A stretch of 64,000 nt of DNA from NCBI GenBank assembly GCA_022478985.1, contig JAKSZP010013639.1, positions 1-64,000 on the forward strand, read 5' to 3'. Below, in pieces: positions 21,427 to 32,167 of the stretch (position 1 is the stretch's first letter; the number at the start of each line of letters is the position of its first letter). A program made the position numbers and the translations under genes. The notes beneath the pieces are model-generated. The model saw only the letters and a list, made by a program, of their open reading frames with translations, searched no databases and was not told the DNA's origin. The stretch comes from Massospora cicadina. Its lineage: Eukaryota; Entomophthoromycota; Entomophthoromycetes; Entomophthorales; Entomophthoraceae.

Positions 21427-22720
21427 CTAGGCTGTGGGCCCTTTTAATAATTCCTTGGTGGCAGCCAACTCTTTCTCCTGGACCACGTTGATTTGATCCT
21501 TCAGCTTCTTGCAGTGCACGGCGAAATGTCCTTTCCCACCACATTGGTAGCAGACCTTTTCTGTCTTATTCATCCATCTGAATTCTTTGAGCTTATTCCC
21601 TGGCACGGTTTGGTTGTTCGCTTCTTTAGCACCTTCATTCTTCTTTGTGGGATTTAAATTGCACACTGGATTGGATTTGAAACTTCTGTTTGGGGCATCA
21701 AAGGTTGCTCCCAAAATTTCAAATTATCTACCATTTGAGAGGTAGTTAATTTCCATTATGAACATGGAAGACATCATGCGGTGCAAATCATGATAGGGCC
21801 AAAGGGCTGCTTGTAAGGCGATTCTGGCATTGAAGTCGTCCAGTACCTTCGTTCCAACCAGGATTTGCGACACCTGGTATAACTGATCCACAAAGCTTGA
21901 TAAAAACTCGTCTCTATGGAGCTAAATTCCCATAAACTCCTGTTTGCACTTAAACATGCACGTCAGGCTCATAAAATTCCTTCATGATGGCCGCCTTGGC
22001 CTCTGCATATGGCCAGCTGTCCCCCTCCAGGTGGGGTAACACTAAGTTCTGACAGTCTGAGTCTAGGAAATTCATGACCATCAACGCTTTTTGATGATCA
22101 CCATAGCCCTACATGGTCATATCAAACAGTCAGAAAAATGCTGGGGTGTTATCCTGATGGAACGTCAGCAATTTTGGTGTTGCCTTAAATTCCTCTAAGT
22201 TATCTCTAGCTGATTCTCTAGGTTCAACCATTCAGCTCATTTGGGAGTGACTTTAGGCGTCATCTCCAAAATGGCAGCAAAAGCAGGCGGCATGTTTCTG
22301 GGGGTATTCAACTTCCCAATTATCATATGAGTTATTTTTCTTGAGCATCACTTGCAACAATTGGCTCACAACCGCATTTGTGAGTTTTAAGTTCCTTGAC
22401 CTGTTTGATCAGTCACTCTATATCAGCACTGAAATTTCTCAATTGAACACAATCTGCTTCTTGCTCCGTTTTAAGATATAAGACCTTTTTATTAGGTCCC
22501 CTTCAATCTTCTTTATTGAAGTTGCTTTCCTAAGTAACTTTTCCTGAAACTTGCAACATTATCAATCCCTTCCTCCATCTTGGTGAATCATTCTTCCAAG
22601 GCTGCAAATTCCTGATGATCCACTGAGTTTAGGGCATTCTGATTTATGGTAGCTAACTCCATCCATAGTTTTCATAACTCATCTTTGTACCACATCCTTA
22701 TAAATTATTCTACTCAACTG
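21427..22720 (-). pseudogene. gag of element C, zinc knuckle intact
   Basis: The open part 21714-21427 contains CYQCGGKGHFAVHC, a full C-x2-C-x4-H-x4-C knuckle for RNA binding, in a Lys-rich context. The capsid part upstream (22720-21720) is frameshifted but aligns with A. It begins just after the primer-binding site. Confidence 0.82.
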
Positions 22721-22722
22721 CA

Positions 22723-22740
22723 CCCCTGTAGTGAGCATTA
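22723..22740 (-). promoter_or_regulatory. Primer-binding-like site of element C (decayed)
   Basis: The minus strand reads TAATGCTCACTACAGGGG where A and B have TGGTGCTCACT(A/G)CAGGGG. The two G of TGG are changed to A, consistent with C-to-T decay on the other strand. Confidence 0.6.
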
Positions 22741-22743
22741 ATT

Positions 22744-23891
22744 TGTAAAAATTTATAGGTTCTAGTTACTATTCATTCAATAACTCCTATAAACTTATTA
22801 CTGCACAGGCTTAGTTCTTGTGCAATCCATCTGCGTTGTATAGTATTTTATATTATAAATTGATAATAGTATGACAACTATTATCCATAGTTGAGTGGAA
22901 TTCTTAGATCTTGGCCCAACGCTAAGCCAGTATTCCCTCTCAAAATACTTGAGATGTTTTGATATAGTGATTCGTTCCCTTGTTCTGTCCAACACAATAT
23001 TCTCTGAGATTCCCTAGTGACAGTCTCTTCTGTCCAACACAAAGTCAGCAGCAATCCCCAATTGTTTCTCCTTCTTCTCTAGATCCCTGCTCAGATCTTT
23101 GCTCTTTTCCTAAAAGAGTCTCCCAATTATTGCACACAGCAATAATATCCTTGAGAAGAATAGAACAATTTAAAGCTGATAAAGTTTACTCTTAAACTAT
23201 ATACCAGATGGAAAACTTTAGAACTGTATCACTGTAGTACTATCAAACTGTTTTTTATTATGAGTGAATTCTAGGGAGTTTATGGTGAGGATTCAGTCAT
23301 CTAACTCTCAGTTGACACCTCTTTGATGAAATGGCAGCCGTTGCCATTGAATCACCCATCCTCATCTTGGCAGTGATGGTCTTCCCATCCAAGCTAGGAT
23401 TCTATCATTGGACATCCTCAGACCTAGATGGAAAGAGTCTAAAACGTGTCCCTAACGTTTTCCTCTTGATCCAAATGAACCAACCATATTTGGCTAGAAA
23501 CCTGCTTAGGTAATGGGACTTATTACCCATTAAGGCAGGTCACAAACCAGCTAATCAATTCTCTGGTTGCAGGTGGCATCATTCGCCTCACAACTTACTA
23601 CTTACATTCCCAATCAGTTGGTGATGAAACCTGACAGATCCCAATCAGTAACCTGATAGTTAATCACTATCAGATGCCCCTATTTAGTCAGCAACTTCAC
23701 CCAATGAGATCTTAATCATTAATCCGTATTGATCCCCAATGGACATGACCAGACAAATATCCTAAAATCCCCCAAACATAGCTACTCTGAATTAGGGTCC
23801 ACCAGTTTCCAATTCATCTTGCATTAGGGAATTATCCCCTAGCGATTCCTGGTAATCTAGCAGGTTGGGAATATGGGAAAAAATCCCAACA
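22744..23891 (-). repeat. 5' LTR of element C
   Basis: 1148 bp, minus strand, begins TGTTGGGATTTTTTCCC at 23891 and ends TTTTTACA at 22744. It is closely similar to the 3' LTR over its whole length. Confidence 0.9.
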
Positions 23892-24301
23892 TCATTTCCA
23901 GTAATTCCATGGAAGGACTAGCCACTAGTACTTGACTAGGAGTATAAGTCCTGGAAGGACCATAGAAAAGGTTCCATCATGCAGACTGACTCATCCACTG
24001 TAAGAGCTGAAGATCTTGAACAGCAACCTTTATGCAGCTGTTGGTACCACGATTCAGAATTTGACATATGAGCTGGATGAGAGGGGGGATGTTGGACTTA
24101 TATGATAGTTAACATTATGTACTCTGAAATCAATTAAGCTCTAATTTTGGAGAAATCAATCTTAAAATTAATGGGATAAGCTCTTCAGAGAATTATTAAG
24201 AATGATATGAGCCAAGATGTTATGAGAAGAAAATAACAAGGGCGAACATAAACGAGTATTCTTAATTGGGCCTCAAAATTAAAACCAATGGTAAGATTCT
24301 C
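23892..24301 (-). pseudogene. Antisense ORF of element B, middle piece
   Basis: This is the reverse complement of C's 15860-16260. The region around 23920-23990 corresponds to C's block ARWNLFYGPSRTHTP. It resumes exactly where the piece ending at 14334 stops, and it is cut again at 24301 by element E. Confidence 0.75.
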
Positions 24302-24908
24302 TGTTGTGATTTTGGAAATTCCCTATATATCTGCTGAAGGGTTTTTGCGCATGGTTACGCCCACTGAACAATTGGAATGGATGATATGCCAATTTTAAGT
24401 TCCTTGGGACACTTGTAAACAACCAATTATAATAAAAAGGGAGTTATTCCCCCCAAAACACTTCTTTATTTTAATATAATAAACTCGGCAGATTCTTTCT
24501 AGTCTGCTACTTCTTACTTCCTTCTTTCTTCCTTCCAAAAACTCCTCCTGCCAATCCCCTCTTTCGCTAATATCCCAGTGACCTTCATCAGTACTGAATC
24601 TTTCACTTAGTTTATTCATTTTTCCATATTCTCATTGGTTTTGGCTTGTTGTTCTTCAATTCTTAATCGCCCTGATTTAAGGCAATCCAATATATCTTGT
24701 CAAATGTCGACATTGCCTTATTTCCCTATTTTGAAGGCAATTTGATATGACCCATTATAACCCATTATCACCTCATCCTAAGGCGATTGTATACTTATAG
24801 CTCTGAAACATCTTTGGCGGATTCTGCCCATTAAATCTTTGGCAGAATTCCTCCAATGATTCATTAGTCATAATGTTGCTTGTTGTCCAGTCATATAGAT
24901 TCATGACA
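24302..24908 (-). repeat. 3' LTR of element E
   Basis: The minus strand begins TGTCATGAATC at 24908 and ends CACAACA at 24302. It shares long identical stretches with 31207-31815. Confidence 0.92.
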
Positions 24909-24920
24909 TTACCCCCCTTG
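24909..24920 (-). promoter_or_regulatory. Polypurine tract of element E
   Basis: The minus strand reads CAAGGGGGGTAA directly before the LTR start. Confidence 0.85.
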
Positions 24921-25017
24921 ACTGGACAATAAGCTGTACATCTATTTTTCCTTCAACATCATGCAAACCATCATGCACCAACAACCATGAGTCTGTGATT
25001 TCAATTTCTTCTTTCAT

Positions 25018-26167
25018 ATGTGGCTTGGTGTGGAGTTGCCTGACCCAGGCCACATCCCTCTTCTCCAGTTTCCCCTTCATCCGGCTGATGAGGATGAGGC
25101 TGATGTGGACCTTGCAACCGTTCTAACCCAGGAAGAGCTCCTTCCCAAGTTTGTTGTCCATTTGGCTTCCTGGCGCGCCCCCTTCAGGGACATAGTGGCC
25201 CAGCTACGCTGTGGAGGGGAGTGGAGCCAAGGGCCTTTGTATAACAAAGTGACCCAGCTCCTGGCGAGTGGCTTTAGTTGCCTATTGCTTCCATCTCCTG
25301 CCGAGCCTCATCCTGCAGCTCTGTCTTTTCAGTGGATGCTGTGCTTCATGCAGTGGGTGATAGCCAGCTGATCAGGGTCCTTTCCATGTGCTCCTGCCCA
25401 CTTCCATTCCCTGGGGGTAAACTTCTGCAACAACTGGCTAGCTTGCCTTCGCTCTGGGGTCACCGCAGCATTCACTGCCCCCATCGCCAATGATCCATTG
25501 CAGTACCTTCCCGTCATGGCACTCTTAGGTAACCTAATTTTGCATCCCACAACTGCTTTAGGGTCAGGAATAGAGCTGCACTGGGAAGCCCTTGAGTGGG
25601 CCTAGAAAGCGACATTCACTGCAACTGCTCCTTTTCTGATGGTGTATCTGAGCATGGAGGACTTCCTTGTTGATTTCCTGGCACTGGGCGCAGCCTTTTC
25701 CCTTAAGCCAGAGCTCACCTGCTTACTCGCCAGACCTTATGACTCTGACCCCCTCTGCTGGCTTACTCATTGATTTCTAGGACCATCAATGCATGTGGTT
25801 ACAGGCTTTGCTCCTAGTGGGGCAAGAATGGTTTTTACTCGATCAACCAGCTGAGCTCTCACCACCTCGCCTTTTTCCATGGAACCCCAGTCCATCCTCC
25901 TCTTCCAGTCCCGTCGCACCAGCCTCCCCTCCTCAGACTAGCACAGAGACCCCTGAGCGGACATCAGCCCCCTTGCTCTAACCTCAGCAGCCTTTGCCTC
26001 CACCCCCAACCCCAGAAGAGTCCATATAAACCATGGCACCCAAGAAGCGGTGGAAGAAGAAACAAAGGTCCCATTGATCAAAACGAAAGGAACGCCGCAA
26101 GAAGCCAAAAAAAGATGAGAAGATGAAGTCATCAAAGCAAAAGACCTCCAGTAGCAACCCCAAGTAA
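25018..26167 (+). pseudogene. Antisense ORF region of element E, with basic C-terminal tail
   Basis: On the strand opposite to E's gag-pol, between the 3' LTR and integrase. The N-terminal block 25018-25371 (LTQEELLPKFVVHLASWRAPF, Trp/Leu-rich, likely folded) is followed after frameshifts by 25793-25981, a Pro/Ser/Thr-rich linker (NPSPSSSSSPVAPASPP). In the same frame but past stops comes a strongly basic tail at 26033-26167 (MAPKKRWKKKQRSH, then SKRKERRKKPKK) ending in a stop. The tail resembles a bipartite nuclear localisation signal. This stretch is more GC-rich than its surroundings. No family recognised and no evident similarity to the antisense frame of B/C. Confidence 0.62.
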
Positions 26168-26376
26168 ATGTATTTAAAACTCACATAAGATATTATGTAC
26201 ACTCATCTTCGTTTTCATCATCATTATTCATTTTTTCTTTTTATTTTTATTTTATTCTTTTTTGGAGAGGCTCTATTACTGCTTATATAGCTGAAGAAAT
26301 TTCACGTGCACTCAATTTTTAATATGACCACTAGTGGGATCCTTGATAGTATAAGCAGAAACTACCATTTTTTATA

Positions 26377-27140
26377 TTATCTTAAATGGCCCAATCCAAA
26401 TATTCGCAAGCTTGTGCTTCCACCCAAACCCATGCTGATTGTGGAATAGCACAATATCTCTATCTTTGAACTGTGCTGGACCACTTCTCCATACCTGGTT
26501 GGCAGCCTGGCTTTTGATTTTCTTGCTAAGCTGAACGAGTACATTTTGGTTTTTAATTTAATCAGCGTATTTGCTAGGGCGGTTATGTAGTGTTTCACAT
26601 CCATTCCGCTGGTGTCCTCTACACAGGCATATAGAAGCTCAGGCAGAGTGGGGTGCCGTCCATAAAGCAATTAGAAGGGGCTTTTCCCTGTGGCATAATG
26701 GTAGCTAATATTGTAGGTGAACACCATGGTAGAAAGGAGGGTGCTCCAATTGGAGGACCTATCTGTAACCAACTTTCGTAGTATGTTCACCAGAGTCCCA
26801 TTAACCTGTTCAACCATTCCGTTGGACTCAGGGTGATATGGGGTTGTTAGGACCCCGCGGATGGCCATCAATTCGTTGAGCTTGGGTAAAATGTGAGAGG
26901 TGAAGTTAGTTCCATTGTCAGTAAGGATAAACTGTGGGCATCCGTGACGCTGAATGATGCATTCCATTACAAACTTAGCCACAATAACTACCCCCAGATC
27001 CCAAATGGACCGCGCCTCAACCCACCTGGTCAAGTGGTCAATTGCCACCAGGATATACTTAGACTAGATAGCTCCAGTTGGCAGAGGTCCCATGACATTG
27101 ATAGAGACTATATGCCAAGCAAAGTGAGGTTTTACTAACT
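26377..27140 (-). pseudogene. Integrase of element E
   Basis: Open at 27048-26671: AIDHLTRWVEARSI, HGCPQFILTDNGTNFTS (both catalytic Asp regions), HPESNGMVEQVNGTL (Glu), AYNISY-type block (TYNISYHYATGKSPF). It continues in a second frame at 26670-26377 (LYGRHPTLPELLYA). The D, D and E positions look preserved in this stretch. One frameshift near 26670 breaks it. Confidence 0.85.
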
Positions 27141-27288
27141 GGTATGAAGTCTTCTAGCAGAACAGCTTCTCCACCTGGCATTGATGGTAGAAGGACAGGA
27201 TCTCAAGCATGTCAAATTACATGCTTTCCCAATAATATCATGGCCTCAACAATTCAAGAGTCTACTGGACTCCACCATGGCCAACTGC

Positions 27289-28860
27289 TCAGTGTGCGCT
27301 CATGATAATATTTGGTCTGGTAGAAGGTCTGGGGATATTCATGGTAGTGTCCCCTATACACTTATACAATTCCCCATTTTTCTGAAATGTATTGGTCCTG
27401 AGTCCATCTAGTAACTTGATAACTTGAGGCGGTTCACCATCATACTTTTCGCTGAGCATTTTGTCAAACATTATGTCACTTAAATCCGCCGTAACTGCAA
27501 TTGTTGGCAATCTTGATAAGCAATCAGCGTTTTGGTTTTTTTCTCCTGGTCAATGGAGAATTTCAAAGTCATATGCTTGCAGCTTATGAGCCCATCGAGC
27601 TAGCCGCCCTTCAGGCTCTCTTAAATTCTGCAACCAGCACAACAATGCATAATCCGTTATGACTTTAAACTTTACTCTATGAAAGTAGACTCAAAACTGC
27701 TTATATGCATAAATCACCGCTAAGCACTCCCGAACAGTTATGGTTTATTTTATTCATGGCAATTCAAGCTATGACTACAGTACGCCACAGGGTGCTCCTC
27801 CCCCTCATCGTCTTTCTGAGACAGGACCGCCCCAACAGCGGAAAGTGATGCATCCATCTGCACTATAATTTCCTTATCAAAATTAGGGTAGCAATATGGG
27901 CGCACTAATTAGTGCCATTCAAAGTGTATCAAAGGCACATTGGTGCCATTCCATCGATTTGCACATGACATCCTTCTATAGTAGCTCAAACAGCAGACCT
28001 CTGATGCAACTGAAATTGGGTATGAAGCGTCAGTAATAACCCATCATCCCCAAAAACATCTGAATGTCCCGCTTACTAACTGGCTTAGTCATCTTCTGGA
28101 TAGCCTCCACCTTGGTGGGTTGGGGTCTTAGCCCAGTCTCATCCACCACAAACCCAAAGTACTCCAGCTGATCCTTGAAGAATTGGAATTTCTAAGGCTT
28201 TATTTTAATACTGGCCTCAGCCAGTCAGCAAAATACCTCTTCCAAATGGGTAAGGTGCTCAGTGAACGTTCAAGAGAAGACATTAATATCATCAAGGTAC
28301 ACAAGAACACATGACAGCTTCATATCACCCAGAATGGTGTCCATTGCTTGTTGAAATGTAGCTGGGGCATTACATAGCCCTTGCGGCATACAAGTTGGTT
28401 GGAAAAGCCCTTTTGATGTGATTATGATGCATTTTTCTTGTTCCACAATGGGCAACTCAATTTTCCAATAACTGGATATCAAGTCCATTGCTGAGAAGTA
28501 GTGAGCTTCACCTAACTGATCCAGCGCATCATCAATCCGCAGTAGAGGGTATGATACTTTTTTGGTGATACTATTGAGCTTCTAGTAGTTGATTACTATG
28601 CTTTTAGTAACATCCTTCTTTTTAACAATTAGGACAGGTGAAGCCCACGGACTCTTAGATAGTTTGAGCATTCCCTTATCTATCAGCTTGTCAATCTCCT
28701 CAATGATGGCTTCTTCAGCTGCCCTTGATTGGCGGATTGGCCAAGACCTGATGTGGGGTGATCCCCAGTGTCCAGCTGATGAACAACCCCTGAGCACACC
28801 CCAAATCATGATTGTTAACAGCAAAAATATCTTTATATTTTTGAAATAAAGCTTCTGCCC
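27289..28860 (-). pseudogene. Reverse transcriptase-RNase H of element E
   Basis: The RT start is open at 28824-28582 (KLSKSPWASPVLIVKKKDV). The palm is open at 28488-28270 (MPQGLCNAPATFQQAMDTIL, YLDDINVFS with catalytic Asp pair intact). RNase H follows at 27900-27700 in broken frame (MDASLSAVGAVLSQ). A linker without recognised domain is open at 27510-27289. There are stops at several places. Confidence 0.85.
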
Positions 28861-29439
28861 AATCCTTCTAGTCTTTTAATAACCCTATTAAATTCTCCCA
28901 TGGAACAACTGCCATTACACTGAGATGCAGTTTGATGGGCAGACCAAATTCATCCAGAAAATGAACTCATGAACCTGGTTGACCTCCCCAACTGGGTTCA
29001 GATGTAGATATGCTATAATCTAATACTGGAGGATTTGAATTGGTATGGTTTGAGAATTTCTATCAATACCTTGATCTCCTCATGGCCCAGAAGTATGATG
29101 CCTGGAGCCACATGGGGCTCAAGCCATGATTTCTGATAAGGCCCAATGATCTCCCCATAGAGCTCAGATGGCACTTCCACCTCTAACTCAGTGTCTATTA
29201 TTACTTGATGTCCAGAGTGAATGGATATAGCTCCAGCTTCTCTAAGTGGTAGCCCTTGATATTTGTATATCTAGAGGGGAAGGGCCCGACTTTTCCTTTT
29301 TTTATCAATAATTTTGCACTGAAATCACCCCATCGCTGTAGACAAGGTTGATCTGTCCCATACGCACCAAGACCTTCAGCACTCCGCTGGAGGTGAAATA
29401 ATTAGGATCCACTGTTTCAAAATAGCTAGGGTCTCTTCC

Positions 29440-29720
29440 ATCATGTCAACAACAGCCACATATTGTCACATAAAGGCATCCCAATTATAAGATTGTAGTT
29501 GCTATTTGGTAATACACCGCTGGAGCCACAACCACAACAGATCCAAACTTCAAGGGAAGCGCGCTATACGCTCCCTCAGAGACAGTGGTTTCTGCTCCAG
29601 CGGTCCCATACACCATCCAGTGGTCTATATCAGGTTTTAAAGACAACTTTGCCACCAACTTAGTGGAGATAATGTCAACATGAGCGCCCATATCAATTAT
29701 AGCTTGTACTCAGGTTTTGG
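29440..29720 (-). pseudogene. Aspartic protease of element E
   Basis: The frame 29691-29485 follows directly on AIIDMGAHVDIISTKLV. The triad position reads D-M-G in place of D-S/T-G. The flap region SEGAYSALPLKFGSVVVV resembles those of C and D. Likely inactive. Confidence 0.75.
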
Positions 29721-29838
29721 CTACCACAATGCCACAGTAAGTGCAGTCTAAGTAAGATGATTGCCAGTTATTTACTACATGTACATTCAGTGGTTCACGT
29801 TTTCCCAGGAAACTTATATTACTTGCGCCGACTTTAGC

Positions 29839-31180
29839 CTAATATGTTACAATAGCACCCACTGTAAGGGCGACCTCTACTCCTCTCAGGGACAAAGCAT
29901 CTGTGAACGGTTCTAACTGGTCTGACGGACTTTTGTCAAACATCTGACAAGCGTAAGGCTTTGGTCGCTTCAGAGATCCTTTGTCCGCCATTTCTTTGGC
30001 TTGTGCTTGAGTCAGCACATTTACTCCCCCAACCAGCTGTTGGTAGAGGAATGTATCGTCAAACTGAGAGGCTTTTGCTGCAATTAATACAGTAGAATCA
30101 AGTGGGACGTTTGAATTCAAGATAACGGAAGTAGAGAGTCCCATCTCTACTCCGCTCTGACTTTTCTCTGATTACATTGATCCTATTTTTTTAAGGGATC
30201 CATCGATTGGGGCACCATTGTCTCATGTGCCCAGGGTGACCGCAATTAATACAACACACCCCATAGGACCTCTGTCTGTGCTTAATATAATTTGGCCCAC
30301 TTAGAAGGTTGTTCTGGAGAGGATTGGCATAACTAGACCCGCATTGGTAGAACGCCTGCTGTCAATTAGCATATTTAGGGCTGAAGCGGTAGTTGGCCAG
30401 TTGTTGATTGGCAGTTATGGGATGGAAGATGACTGTGGTGAGTAACCTGGCGGAACCTGCTCTGACCAGTTGATTCCCCACACATGATTAGGGTTGACAA
30501 CAGCGACAGTGTGAATCTGTTTGATAATAGATGGAGGGAAAGTTGCAGCTAAGCTACATGCAAACTGAACAAGTTTAAAAAGAGATACATTGTCCTCCAA
30601 CAACGGGGCCATGACATTGTAAAGCTCAGGATATTACTTCACCACAGAGGCCATTGCAATGCACACATCAACTTCAGATAAAATCCCAGCCTCAATCAAC
30701 ATGTGGGCTTCTGTCATAAATTGCTCAGCGAATGTGGTGAGGGTCTCATTTTACTGAAACCCAATGGTCAAGAACTCAGCTTTCCGCTGTGACATCTTTG
30801 CAATTACGCTAAACAACCTCAGCACTGTCTCCTTGACTTCTTGGTATGTTGAAGAACTATCTGAAAGGTAACAAATGACTTGATCAGCACTTCTGACATC
30901 CAAGGAGGAGATCAATAGTTTTGATCTCCGCGAATCTGAAGTTCCTTCATTTTCAAACTCAAATCATCAAAAGAACCCATGAATATTTCCTTCTTGATAA
31001 GAGGGTGGCAGCTTATCACTGTAAACCTCCTGGTGCAGCTCATCTCGTCTTTTGAGCGCAGTATCCAATGAAATTTTTGGATCCTCATATGCAACAGGCT
31101 CGGTGTGCTGTGATTCCTAATCAAAGCAACCTGGATGTGACATAGCTGGCGATTGAGTTTTCATCATATTGTAATTGATC
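29839..31180 (-). pseudogene. gag of element E, zinc knuckle intact
   Basis: The zinc knuckle at 30253-30212 reads CINCGHPGHMRQWC, a complete C-x2-C-x4-H-x4-C. Upstream capsid parts are open at 30612-30415 and, in other frames, up to 31124. Downstream, 30144-29839 leads to the protease. Several frameshifts are present. Confidence 0.78.
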
Positions 31181-31187
31181 AATGGGC

Positions 31188-31205
31188 CCTCTATAGTGAG
31201 CACCA
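31188..31205 (-). promoter_or_regulatory. Primer-binding-like site of element E
   Basis: The minus strand reads TGGTGCTCACTATAGAGG one base inside the LTR end. It is shared with family 1 at the first 11 bases although the LTRs are unrelated. Confidence 0.65.
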
Positions 31206-31206
31206 C

Positions 31207-31815
31207 TGTTGTAATTTTGGCGATTCCCTATATATCCGCCAAAGGGTTTTTCACACAGGGTTACGCCCACTGAACAATTGGAATGGATGATATGCCAATT
31301 GTAAGTTCCTTGGGACACTTGTAAACAACCAATTATAATAAAAAGGGAGTTATTTTCCCCCAAAACACTTCTTTATTTTAATATAATAAACTTGGCAGAT
31401 TCTTTCTAGTCTGCTCCTTCTTACTTCCTTCTTTCTTCCTTCCAAAAACTCCTCCTGCCAATCCCCTCTTTCGCTAATATCCCAGTGACCTTCATCAGTA
31501 CTGAATCTTTCACTTAGTTTATTCATTTTTCCATATTCTCATTGGTTTTGGCTTGTTGTTCTTCAATTCTTAATCTCCCTGATTTAAGGCAATCCAAATT
31601 ATCTTGTCAAATGTCGACATTGCCTTATTGCCCTATTTTGAAGGCAATTTGATATGACCCATTATAACCCATTATCACCTCATCCTAAGGCGATTGTATA
31701 CTTATAGCTCTGAAACATCTTTGGCGGATTCTGCCCATTAAATCTTTGGCAGAATTCCTCTAATGATTCATTAGTCATGATGTGGCTTGTTGTCCAGTCA
31801 TATAGATTCGTGACA
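31207..31815 (-). repeat. 5' LTR of element E
   Basis: 609 bp. The minus strand begins TGTCACGAATC at 31815 and ends TTACAACA at 31207. Confidence 0.92.
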
Positions 31816-32152
31816 GTCTCCTATCAAGGATGAGGTTAAAATAAGGAAATTAAGGATGCTGGACCAAGAATCCTGAATAGGACATCAGTTCATATGCCCT
31901 GATGGGGGGAAACTGGATCCTGGGATTAATATCATCACAAGTAAATCAATTATCCTGGCATGACAGAAGATTGTGGGGACCTCACTCTGAGTAGGCAGTA
32001 GTGAGGAGGACAAGTAAGAGAGCCACATGCTAAAGTTCATCCCAAGCAGCGTTGAGTACTGATGAACATACTCTGCTTGAGCAAATGAAGTATTTGACCA
32101 AGTGTTCAAAGCGGTGTTCTCCTGCCCCAGTCCTTTTTTCACTGGAAATCTA
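31816..32152 (-). pseudogene. Antisense ORF of element B, N-terminal piece
   Basis: The reverse complement of C's 15500-15850. A 151-codon open frame runs from 32340 (inside the 3' LTR) across the polypurine tract to 31885, so LTR and antisense region are joined in one frame here. The neighbouring frame shows the block PRIQFPPIRAY conserved with C. Which frame was the real one is unresolved. Confidence 0.68.
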
Positions 32153-32167
32153 GGCAAGAGGGGGATG
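32153..32167 (+). promoter_or_regulatory. Polypurine tract of element B
   Basis: GCAAGAGGGGGATG directly before the 3' LTR start. Confidence 0.85.

Larger units (their letters stand above)
14335..23891 (-). mobile_element. LTR retrotransposon C (family 1), complete, nested in B
   Basis: 9.56 kb with two LTRs of 1149 and 1148 bp. Right to left: 5' LTR, primer site, gag, protease, RT, RNase H, integrase, hairpin array, antisense ORF region, polypurine tract, 3' LTR. Flanks CCGTT (14330-14334) and TCATT (23892-23896) fit a decayed 5-bp duplication. B's antisense region continues on both sides. Complete in structure but with broken frames, so non-autonomous now. Confidence 0.9.
24302..31815 (-). 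mobile_element. LTR retrotransposon E (second family), complete, nested in B
   Basis: 7.5 kb with LTRs of 607 and 609 bp that are very similar by eye, so this is among the youngest insertions here. Right to left: 5' LTR, primer site, gag with zinc knuckle, protease, RT, RNase H, integrase, an antisense ORF region, polypurine tract, 3' LTR. Flanks TTCTC (24297-24301) and GTCTC (31816-31820) are a 5-bp target duplication with one change. Several stops remain, so it is probably inactive. Confidence 0.9.
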
